This document shows positions 1-5,410 of a stretch of 7,143 nucleotides of DNA, piece by piece (position 1 is the first letter of the stretch; the number at the start of each line of letters is the position of its first letter). The position numbers and the translations under genes are program-made. The notes beneath the pieces were generated by a model. It was not told the DNA's origin. It ran no database searches and was given only the letters and a program-made list of their open reading frames with translations. This DNA is from Bacteroidales bacterium (GTDB taxonomy: Bacteria; Bacteroidota; Bacteroidia; Bacteroidales; UBA7960): positions 1 to 7,143 of the forward strand of contig SLRE01000327.1 of the NCBI GenBank assembly GCA_007131125.1, in the 5' to 3' direction.

Positions 1-92
1 AAGTTGCATCATGTCTGGCAAAGCGGCATAAAAATTTTCAGGGCAAAATTACCAATAATTTGATGATATTGGATTGATAACCGCCGGGTTTG
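1..92. other. Left edge, no supported gene; possible promoter of a leftward gene
   Basis: No complete gene lies here. On the minus strand TAATTTTG (51-44) matches the -7 consensus TAnnTTTG exactly, without a -33 TTTG at 19 bp. ATGATGCAACTT (12-1) could open a leftward gene running out of the window. On the plus strand two frames stay open from position 1 to stops (one at 61-63, another further on), so the tail of a rightward gene is equally possible. The evidence is too short to decide. Confidence 0.2.
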
Positions 93-719
93 TCATTCAA
101 CGGGCAATGCCTCAAAGGAAAAGCCTTCCCGGGAAAAATGCTCAAGGAATCCTTCAAGCATAAACAGCATTTTTTTTTCGGCTTTCAGGGAGTCATGAAA
201 AACCACAATGGCTCCGTCGGTTGTATAACGAATGGTTTTGGCCAGGCATTGTGCAGGGTTGCTGAACCTGTCGAAATCATTCGACAATACCGACCACATA
301 AACAGGTTGAAACCTTGTTTTTTCAGTTGCCGGGCCTGCGGTATGGTGATCCTCCCGTAAGGCGGTCGAAAAAGTTTTGAATCCATCCACTGTGAGCATT
401 TTTGCACATCCTCAAGGTAAAGACGGGAGCTGCACTTCCATCCGTCAGGATGCGAGAAAGAGTGGTTGCCGATGCTGTGCCCCCTGCTCCGAAGATGTTC
501 AGGAAAAAAGGGATACTTTTCAACGTTTCTGCCCAGTAAAAAAAACGTGGCTTTGGCCTGGTAGCGGTCCAGCAAACCCATTACTGAAGGGGTTACCCGC
601 GCATCGGGCCCGTCATCAAAGGTAACATAGATTTTATTCTGCCCGGCATGCATTTCCCAGGTTAACAAACCCGAAGTAAGAGCTTTTAAGCGGGAAGGAG
701 GTCGATATTTATTAAGCAT
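93..719 (-). CDS. Polysaccharide deacetylase family protein (NodB domain, carbohydrate esterase 4 type)
   Basis: This 208-residue protein is a metal-dependent deacetylase that, by family, removes N- or O-acetyl groups from sugar polymers such as peptidoglycan or chitin-like glycans. All NodB motifs are visible: TFDDGPD at residues 33-39 (D35 as likely base, D36 as metal ligand), the HSFSH motif with H86 and H90 as metal ligands, RPPYG at 118-122, a W-S-V-L-S-N-D segment at 142-148, and VVFHDS with H175 as likely acid. The catalytic set is therefore complete. Length fits a stand-alone NodB domain. The first 30 residues are basic and only mildly hydrophobic, so I see no convincing signal peptide and location is unclear. 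The ATG at 719 is a reasonable start, since about 30 residues precede the first core motif, as is usual for compact members. It is divergent from rlmN, with 115 bp between start codons. The true substrate is unknown. Confidence 0.93.
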   Translation of the reverse strand: MLNKYRPPSRLKALTSGLLTWEMHAGQNKIYVTFDDGPDARVTPSVMGLLDRYQAKATFFLLGRNVEKYPFFPEHLRSRGHSIGNHSFSHPDGWKCSSRLYLEDVQKCSQWMDSKLFRPPYGRITIPQARQLKKQGFNLFMWSVLSNDFDRFSNPAQCLAKTIRYTTDGAIVVFHDSLKAEKKMLFMLEGFLEHFSREGFSFEALPVE

Positions 720-834
720 GGGCCTGTAATTATGCTAAGGCAATAATAACCTTAAATTTTGAAAACCGAAAGGAATTCCGACATGAAACACAAAAAGGTA
801 AAAAAATGCAGCCCATCCTTTTATCTTTGCAAAT
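720..834. promoter_or_regulatory. Divergent intergenic region between the deacetylase gene and rlmN
   Basis: This 115-bp gap separates two start codons pointing away from each other, so it must carry the promoters of both genes unless they are read from further away. On the plus strand it ends in a clear Bacteroidota -7 element (listed separately). For the leftward deacetylase gene I could not find a convincing pair of -33 TTTG and -7 TAnnTTTG elements. No strong inverted repeat or operator-like sequence was seen. Confidence 0.5.
822..829 (+). promoter_or_regulatory. Bacteroidota -7 promoter element of rlmN
   Basis: The octamer TATCTTTG matches the Bacteroidota primary sigma factor -7 consensus TAnnTTTG exactly. 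The -33 position 19 bp upstream (799-802, TAAA) does not match TTTG, but an A-rich tract around 790-806 lies there. The element ends only five bases before the rlmN ATG at 835, which would put the transcription start at or next to the start codon, giving a leaderless or nearly leaderless mRNA. The match is seen directly; the transcription start is inferred. Confidence 0.6.
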
Positions 835-1929
835 ATGCAAAAGGAAAAACCCAACATACGCACCATTGATGAGGCCGGTCTGAAAGACTGGCTAAAAGTG
901 CAGGGAGAGAAGCCCTTCAGGGCCAAACAGATCCGTGAGTGGTTGTGGAAAAAACATGCCACCACCTTTGATGAAATGACCAGCCTGTCAATAGACCTTC
1001 GTACCCGGATGAAAGAACACTTCAGGTTGCCGGCATTGCAGGTAAGCCAGCTGCAAAAAAGCCGGGACAATACCATCAAGGTGGGATTCAGGCTTGAGGA
1101 CAACCTTTTGGTGGAAGGGGTTCTGATTCCATCTGCCGGAAGATATACCGCCTGCATCTCTTCACAGCTTGGATGTGCCCTGGGGTGCCGCTTTTGCGCC
1201 ACCGCCCGCCTGGGCTTGAACCGTAACCTGCATTTCGATGAAATTTTTGATCAGGTAGCCCTGCTTGAAAAAATTTGCCGGGAACATTACCAACAGGAAA
1301 AACTCGACAACATTGTGCTCATGGGCATGGGAGAGCCTTTGCAAAACTATGAGAATGTTATTAAGGCCATTGAACTGTTCACCGGCAAGGAAGGGCCCGG
1401 CTATTCTCCCTCCCGCATCACACTTTCCACGGTGGGAATCATTAAGGGCATTGAGCGCCTGGCCGACGACAAGGTAAAATTCAATCTGGCCATATCTCTT
1501 CATGCGGCTACGGATGAAAAACGGTCCGAAATTATTCCCGTAAACCGAAAAAACAACCTGGAAGCTCTTGGCCGCAGCCTGAAGTATTTCCATGACAAAA
1601 CCGGTACGCGCATTACCCTGGAGTATGTTCTGATGGATGGATTTAATGACCACCCTGAGGATGCGGCAAAACTGGCCCTGTTCTGCAAACAGTTTCCCTG
1701 CAAGATCAACCTGATCCCTTATAATCCTGTTGAGGGTGCACCTTACAAAACCTCCGACGAGATAAGAACCCTGCGTTTTAAAACCCTGCTGGAAAAACGA
1801 AACCTGGTGGTCAACATCCGCCAGAGCCGGGGGGCCGACATTGAAGCTGCCTGCGGGCAGTTGGCCAGCACCCATAAAAAACCAGGCCTTCGCGGAAAAT
1901 CCGGAAGGCCTGGAACCAAAACAACATGA
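835..1929 (+). CDS. rlmN: Dual-specificity 23S rRNA/tRNA (adenine-C2)-methyltransferase RlmN
   Basis: This is a 364-residue cytoplasmic radical SAM enzyme that, by family, methylates C2 of A2503 in 23S rRNA and of A37 in some tRNAs. The iron-sulfur cluster motif CALGCRFC gives C114, C118 and C121. GMGEP at 164-168 is the SAM-binding motif. The two cysteines of the methyl-transfer mechanism are present: C340 in EAACGQL (equivalent to E. coli C355, the methyl carrier) and C107 (equivalent to E. coli C118). The N-terminal domain (about 1-100) has the family's accessory RNA-binding fold signature (KPFRAKQIREWLW). The ATG at 835 is fixed by an in-frame stop at 799-801 with no other ATG between; the next in-frame Met is residue 48, inside the conserved part. 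The family normally ends shortly after CGQL. Here about 20 extra basic residues follow, and their codons contain a leftward transcription terminator. A Cfr resistance paralogue is less likely, given sequence and context. Confidence 0.97.
   Translation: MQKEKPNIRTIDEAGLKDWLKVQGEKPFRAKQIREWLWKKHATTFDEMTSLSIDLRTRMKEHFRLPALQVSQLQKSRDNTIKVGFRLEDNLLVEGVLIPSAGRYTACISSQLGCALGCRFCATARLGLNRNLHFDEIFDQVALLEKICREHYQQEKLDNIVLMGMGEPLQNYENVIKAIELFTGKEGPGYSPSRITLSTVGIIKGIERLADDKVKFNLAISLHAATDEKRSEIIPVNRKNNLEALGRSLKYFHDKTGTRITLEYVLMDGFNDHPEDAAKLALFCKQFPCKINLIPYNPVEGAPYKTSDEIRTLRFKTLLEKRNLVVNIRQSRGADIEAACGQLASTHKKPGLRGKSGRPGTKTT
1876..1913 (-). terminator. Rho-independent terminator on the minus strand, inside the rlmN 3' end
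   Basis: A perfect 10-bp inverted repeat (CCAGGCCTTC at 1882-1891 and GAAGGCCTGG at 1904-1913) is extended by three more pairs (1893-1895 with 1901-1903) after a bulged G, closing on a five-base loop. Read on the minus strand the stem is followed at once by six T (complement of A1876-1881), the classical intrinsic terminator layout. On the plus strand the stem is followed by an A/C-rich stretch with no T run, so it should act mainly leftward. It lies about 95 bp after the stop of the small leftward gene (2008-2304) and probably ends that transcript. Confidence 0.82.
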
Positions 1930-2007
1930 AGAGAAAATCAGAGGGAACCACTCAGAATATTAAGAACTTGTTTTCAGGTTGAATTCTCTTCTGAGGAAAT
2001 ATTTTTT

Positions 2008-2304
2008 TTATTTAACCTGCTGATAAATTTTGTTCAGGTCAAAGGGAATATCGTCTGCATCGGGTTCGGGTTTGCGCAGGGAAGACACATCAATAACTCC
2101 GGGAGTTTCCTGCTGCAAAGCCTGCTGAATATTAAAGCCTCCGCTGGCGGGGGCCGGGTCAATGGCTTCCTCGGCCTTCACGGGCATTGTAAAAGTCCTG
2201 CCAAAAGCATCTTTCATGGTCAGGGTTCTCTTGGGTGCGCTTGCCTGGGCAAAAGTTGCGGCAAAAATCAGAAGGGCTGCTGCGAGTAATTGTTTAGTTT
2301 TCAT
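2008..2304 (-). CDS. Small predicted secreted protein of unknown function
   Basis: This 98-residue protein belongs to no family I recognise. Residues 1-21 form a good Sec signal peptide: a basic start (MKTKQ), a hydrophobic core (LLAAALLIFAATFA) and an A-Q-A motif before S22, giving a mature protein of about 77 residues in the periplasm or outside the cell. There is no lipobox cysteine; the protein has no cysteine at all. The mature part begins with a basic stretch (PKRTLTMKDAFGRTFTM), becomes rich in Ala, Pro and acidic residues, and ends in an acidic DADDIPFDLNKIYQQ tail, so it may be largely unfolded or bind a partner. Translation is supported by the well-formed signal peptide, a promoter-like sequence about 42-72 bp upstream, and a downstream terminator on the same strand. 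It converges on rlmN with 78 bp between stop codons. No Shine-Dalgarno sequence is evident; the bases before ATG are A-rich. Confidence 0.75.
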   Translation of the reverse strand: MKTKQLLAAALLIFAATFAQASAPKRTLTMKDAFGRTFTMPVKAEEAIDPAPASGGFNIQQALQQETPGVIDVSSLRKPEPDADDIPFDLNKIYQQVK

Positions 2305-2345
2305 CTCTTTCAGGTTTTAAGGTTTTTTACTTTGTTTTGTGGTTT

Positions 2346-2376
2346 CTGACTTATCATTAACCATTCTTGTGCCAAA
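2346..2376 (-). promoter_or_regulatory. Promoter-like element of the small secreted-protein gene
   Basis: Reading leftward, TTTG (2376-2373) is followed after exactly 19 bases by TAAGTCAG (2353-2346). This fits the Bacteroidota -33 TTTG / -7 TAnnTTTG layout, with full -33 identity, the right spacing and four of six fixed positions in the -7 box. Transcription would start near 2340 and leave a leader of about 35-40 bases. The same bases also contain TGGCAC (2374-2369) and a TGGTT at the -12 position, an imperfect sigma-54-type -24/-12 pair in which the -12 GC is GT. The primary-sigma reading is favoured. Confidence 0.45.
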
Positions 2377-2451
2377 CTTTTTAATTAATTTAAAATCAGG
2401 GTTTTAAAAACTTTTTCACAATACTTCTCCAGGTCTGGCCCAAAAACATTA

Positions 2452-2488
2452 TGTCCGCTTATGAATGGTGTTTGTTCATAAGCGGACA
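2452..2488. repeat. Perfect 14-bp inverted repeat with 9-base spacer, candidate operator or RNA hairpin
   Basis: TGTCCGCTTATGAA at 2452-2465 is repeated exactly in reverse complement at 2475-2488, around the spacer TGGTGTTTG. The right arm with two spacer bases (2473-2488, TGTTCATAAGCGGACA) is itself an imperfect palindrome of the form TGTYC-N6-GGACA, as expected of a dimeric regulator site, so the whole could be two adjacent operator sites. It lies about 110 bp upstream of the candidate promoter of the small secreted-protein gene. Neither flank has a T run typical of a terminator: plus side CTTTCATT, minus side TAATGTTTTTG. What binds it, if anything, cannot be told from the window. Confidence 0.6.
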
Positions 2489-2681
2489 CTTTCATTTATA
2501 ACAATTGACCTGAAAGCTAATTGAATATAACCAGAGCAAAGTAAATGGCGGGTTGCTTAAGGCAACAATGTGGCAACTCCCTATCACGAGGGTTAAATAA
2601 AGGAAAGAAAAAAAGGGAAGAAAACTTTTTTTAAAGCAAGCAGCCGTTTACATTCGGGGAAATATTCCTGAAAGGAATGGG
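2489..2681. other. Non-coding remainder of the intergenic region
   Basis: No gene is supported here. It contains three weak structures: a short hairpin GTTGC-TTAAG-GCAAC (2552-2566); a plus-strand purine-only tract (2599-2624) followed by C and seven T (2626-2632); and ATTCC-TGAAA-GGAAT (2664-2678) just after the stop of the kinase gene. The last could form the 3' end of the kinase mRNA, but no T run follows it on the minus strand, so I do not call it an intrinsic terminator. Confidence 0.5.
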
Positions 2682-3785
2682 TTAAACCTGTCCCAAATCT
2701 GCATTAAGCCACTTTTCCATGAAATCGCGAAGCTCATCCCGGGTGGGGGATTTGCCGTTCCTGACATAAAAACCTGAGGTGCAAACGCCCATGGCAAGGC
2801 ATTGACCCGGGTCAAAACCGGCAACCCATCCGTTACAAAATCCTGCATTAAAGTTGTCGCCTGCCCCTGTGGTCAGTTTTGGTTCTTTGGTGTATGGTCC
2901 TTCCATCCAAAGTGATTCTTTCTCATGGGCAATGGCGGCACCGTTTACCGGGTGGATCAACACCCCGGAAATGCCGAGCTTTTCCCTTATTTCAATTGCC
3001 CTGTCCAGAATGTCGTCCTCTTTAATGCCGAGTACCAGGCTGATGATGGTGGATTCGCTCATGTTCATCCCAAGGATGGTCTGGGCAGGAATTTGACTGA
3101 TCAGTTTCAGCACCCCCATAATGTCCTCATTGGTCCGTTTTTTGGGATCGGCCAGGTCGAGAAATACTTTGGGCTTCTTCTCCAGCTTGCTGATCATTTC
3201 GCTAAACGCCTCAATAATGCTGTTAAGGTTGGAAAGCATGGTCCAGTTGGTAAAAGCGATAAAATCAACCTCTTTCAGCAGGGCGGCCACTTCTTCCTTC
3301 TTTTTCTTCTTCAAAAGATTTTCAAAGCTGACCTCCACCAGGTTGTTCATTTTTCCCAGCATGATTTTGCCGTCATAAAACTCAAGGGCATCGGTATATC
3401 CGGGTTCGGTGAGGGAAACCACTTCCCGGCAGCGATCGGCAAAATCACGAAAAATTGGATGAACAAAATGCTTTCCCAATGCGCCTATATAGGAAACATC
3501 ATGGCCTTGCTCCAGGATGGCGTTGGCCATAATGGGCCCGTTTCCTCCCAGCTTGGTCTGAATGGGCACCAGCTCAATATTGGCACTGAGGCCGGCCACC
3601 GAAGCAATGCGTTCCGAAAAAGCAGGTATATCCTTAATCCGCTGGTATTCATCAGGATTATTCCTTTTATTAACCACATGGATAATTTCATCAACAAACC
3701 CATCAAACCCAACCAGATAATGCTTTTTTGCATTATACTCCTTAAACTTATCCAAGGCTTTCTTTACATGATCTTTTTGTTCCAT
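2682..3785 (-). CDS. PfkB-family carbohydrate (or nucleoside) kinase
   Basis: This 367-residue cytoplasmic kinase belongs to the ribokinase/PfkB superfamily, which transfers the ATP gamma-phosphate to a sugar or nucleoside hydroxyl. The C-terminal signature is clear: TTGAGDNFNAGF at 305-316, with GAGD forming the anion hole and D310 the likely catalytic base. GGNGPIMANAI (80-90) corresponds to the N-terminal PfkB signature region that contacts substrate. The N-terminus (LVGFDGFVDEII, 24-35) matches the first beta strand where these enzymes place a substrate-binding Asp. A lysine run (K159-K163) and a second Lys-rich helix (about 199-206) lie in a surface region. Length is slightly above the usual 300-340 residues. 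It is 50 bp downstream of malQ on the same strand, so a role in sugar metabolism is likely. The sequence does not let me choose among fructose, ribose, a hexose phosphate or a nucleoside as substrate. Confidence 0.9.
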   Translation of the reverse strand: MEQKDHVKKALDKFKEYNAKKHYLVGFDGFVDEIIHVVNKRNNPDEYQRIKDIPAFSERIASVAGLSANIELVPIQTKLGGNGPIMANAILEQGHDVSYIGALGKHFVHPIFRDFADRCREVVSLTEPGYTDALEFYDGKIMLGKMNNLVEVSFENLLKKKKKEEVAALLKEVDFIAFTNWTMLSNLNSIIEAFSEMISKLEKKPKVFLDLADPKKRTNEDIMGVLKLISQIPAQTILGMNMSESTIISLVLGIKEDDILDRAIEIREKLGISGVLIHPVNGAAIAHEKESLWMEGPYTKEPKLTTGAGDNFNAGFCNGWVAGFDPGQCLAMGVCTSGFYVRNGKSPTRDELRDFMEKWLNADLGQV

Positions 3786-3835
3786 GACGTTTCCAACTTT
3801 AGTTTAACACAAATAAAAGGCTTTAGGCAAAAAAG
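3786..3835 (-). other. Short malQ-kinase intergenic spacer
   Basis: Fifty bases separate the malQ stop (TAG) from the kinase ATG. I saw no hairpin followed by a T run and no complete -33/-7 pair, which supports co-transcription of the two genes. The bases before the kinase ATG (TTGGAAACGTC) hold at most a weak GGA ribosome-binding signal. Confidence 0.45.
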
Positions 3836-5317
3836 CTACCGCCTCCCGTAGGTTCTTGTAATTTTCAGCAGGTCGAGGGCATGCTCCTCGGTCAGCATTT
3901 CGCTTCTGTAGCGCCATTTCCAGTACCCCGACGGTTTACCGGGAAAGTTCATCCTGGCAGAGGAGTCCAGCCTGAGGATGTCCTGCATGGGAGCAATGGC
4001 CATGCTGGAAACCGTCGACCAGGCCAAACGGATAAAAGACCAGGCAGGGTCCTTTTCGTTGATCTGGAAGTAATCGCGCATGAGCTGTTTCTCCTCTTCC
4101 GTACTTTCCAGGTAACGGCCAAGGGTAGTGTCGTTATCATGGGTACCGGTATATACCACTGAGTTTTTTTCGTAAGTATGGGGAATAAAGTCGTTTTCTT
4201 CTGCCGTATCAAACGCAAACTGTAGGATCTTCATTCCCGGAAGACCAAATTTTTCGCGCAGTTCAACCACATCGGGTGTTATAACGCCTAAGTCTTCTGC
4301 AATAATGGGTAGTTTGCCCAGGCTTTTGTTGATGGCTTCCAGGAGTTCATCCCCGGGAGCATCCACCCATTTGCCTTTAATGGCGGTTTTTTCACCGAAA
4401 GGCACTTCCCAGTATGCAGCCAGGCCGCGAAAATGGTCAATACGCAAAAAGTCGTACAACAAAAGATTGGCTTTAATGCGGTCTATCCACCACTGAAATC
4501 CGGTTTCTTTCAGGTAGTCCCAGTCATAAAGGGGGTTGCCCCAAAGTTGTCCGGTTTCGGAAAAATAGTCCGGGGGTACTCCGGCAACCGAACGGGGGTT
4601 CATGTTTTCATCAAACTGGAAAACTTCAGGGTTGGCCCATGCATCGGCACTGTCGAAAGCCACATAAATGGGCATATCCCCGATGATCTTGATGTCGTTG
4701 ATATTGGCATATGCTTTCAGCTCAAGCCATTGGTGGTAAAATACAAATTGCAAAAACCTGTAAAAATTAACCTGGTCCCCGAGATGGTCCCGGTACCGGT
4801 TCATGGCATCTTCGTTTCTCAGCTTAATCTCATGATCCCATTCGCTCCAGGGTTGGCCTTCATGATGGTTTTTCAGAGCCATAAAAAAGGCATAATCTTC
4901 CAGCCAAAGCTGGTTTTTCAGGCAGAAGTTTTCGAACTGCATCTGCCCCACCCTGCCGGCTGATTTTTTAAAACGCTGGTAGGCCTTTTCAAGCAAAGGG
5001 TATTTATAATCGACCACTGCTCCAAAATCGACATATTCCGGATCAAAAGAAAAGGAGGGAAATTCATCTTTTTTCAGGAGTTTTTTCTCTGCCAGTTTTT
5101 CCAGGTTGATCAGCAAAGGGTTCCCGGCAAATGCCGAAAAACACTGAAAAGGTGAGTCACCGTATCCTGTATGCCCTAATGGCAAAATTTGCCAGCGTTT
5201 CTGCCCCGATTCCACAAGGAAATCCACAAAATTGTATGCCTCTTTTCCCAGGGTGCCAATGCCGTAATTCCCAGGAAGAGAGGTAATATGCAATAATATT
5301 CCGCTACTTCTCTCCAT
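3836..5317 (-). CDS. malQ: 4-alpha-glucanotransferase (amylomaltase, GH77)
   Basis: This 493-residue cytoplasmic enzyme cuts an alpha-1,4-glucan and moves the glucanyl part to another glucan or to glucose, making maltodextrins usable for phosphorylase and glucokinase. Family features are present from end to end: SSGILLHITSLPG at 4-16; GDSPFQCFSAFAGNP at 53-67; GDMPIYVAFDSADAW at 213-227; LRIDHFRG with nucleophile D294; IIAEDLG with acid/base E341; THDNDT with transition-state Asp D394; and a C-terminal DSSARMNFPG...YWKWR block. It has the short amylomaltase form, about 500 residues without the N-terminal carbohydrate-binding domains of the longer MalQ/DPE2-like proteins (some Bacteroidota carry that long form), and is complete with no missing catalytic residue. 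The ATG at 5317 is well placed just before the conserved start of the barrel. It sits between a sugar-transporter-like gene (93 bp upstream) and a PfkB kinase (50 bp downstream) on the same strand. Confidence 0.97.
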   Translation of the reverse strand: MERSSGILLHITSLPGNYGIGTLGKEAYNFVDFLVESGQKRWQILPLGHTGYGDSPFQCFSAFAGNPLLINLEKLAEKKLLKKDEFPSFSFDPEYVDFGAVVDYKYPLLEKAYQRFKKSAGRVGQMQFENFCLKNQLWLEDYAFFMALKNHHEGQPWSEWDHEIKLRNEDAMNRYRDHLGDQVNFYRFLQFVFYHQWLELKAYANINDIKIIGDMPIYVAFDSADAWANPEVFQFDENMNPRSVAGVPPDYFSETGQLWGNPLYDWDYLKETGFQWWIDRIKANLLLYDFLRIDHFRGLAAYWEVPFGEKTAIKGKWVDAPGDELLEAINKSLGKLPIIAEDLGVITPDVVELREKFGLPGMKILQFAFDTAEENDFIPHTYEKNSVVYTGTHDNDTTLGRYLESTEEEKQLMRDYFQINEKDPAWSFIRLAWSTVSSMAIAPMQDILRLDSSARMNFPGKPSGYWKWRYRSEMLTEEHALDLLKITRTYGRR

Positions 5318-5410
5318 AATTTTTTTCAGAATCGTTTATCGTTCACAAAAAAGCAGGGCAATTCCGTTAATAAATAAACCGGAAATATAAACCCTTGTTT
5401 TCTATAGCAG
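5318..5410 (-). other. Transporter-malQ intergenic spacer with a weak hairpin
   Basis: This 93-bp AT-rich gap contains an inverted repeat with arms TTCCG (5362-5366) and CGGAA (5380-5384), extendable by two pairs with a bulge. It has no following T run in either direction, so it is not a clear terminator. A seven-of-eight match to the -7 consensus (TATATTTC on the minus strand, around 5383-5390) lacks a -33 TTTG at the right distance. malQ may therefore be read both from the transporter promoter and from a weak local one. No Shine-Dalgarno site precedes the malQ ATG; the leader is A-rich. Confidence 0.35.

Noticed and set aside
1162..1875. 237-codon open frame on the minus strand opposite rlmN
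   Set aside because: It is fully antisense to the conserved radical SAM core, has no recognisable motif, and would need to be read through the leftward terminator region.
2452..2488. The long inverted repeat as an intrinsic terminator
   Set aside because: Neither side has a run of T directly after the stem, and no gene ends just before it on either strand; the nearest leftward stop is nearly 200 bp away.
2537..2544. Minus-strand TTACTTTG as a promoter -7 box
   Set aside because: One fixed base differs from TAnnTTTG and there is no TTTG 19 bp upstream; it would also give a very long leader for the small gene.
2599..2632. Purine tract followed by seven T as a regulatory element or terminator
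   Set aside because: It can pair only through A-T bases with a long loop, and AT-rich homopurine stretches are common in Bacteroidota intergenic DNA.
3291..3317. Lys-codon run in the kinase gene as a programmed frameshift site
   Set aside because: The bases read AAG AAG AAA AAG AAG, which is not the A-AAA-AAG slippery heptamer, and the zero frame continues to a complete conserved kinase C-terminus.
2925..3851. 308-codon open frame on the plus strand opposite the kinase gene
   Set aside because: It lies antisense to a protein with clear PfkB motifs, runs past the start of that gene, and its translation shows no recognisable domain; it is a shadow of the kinase codon pattern.
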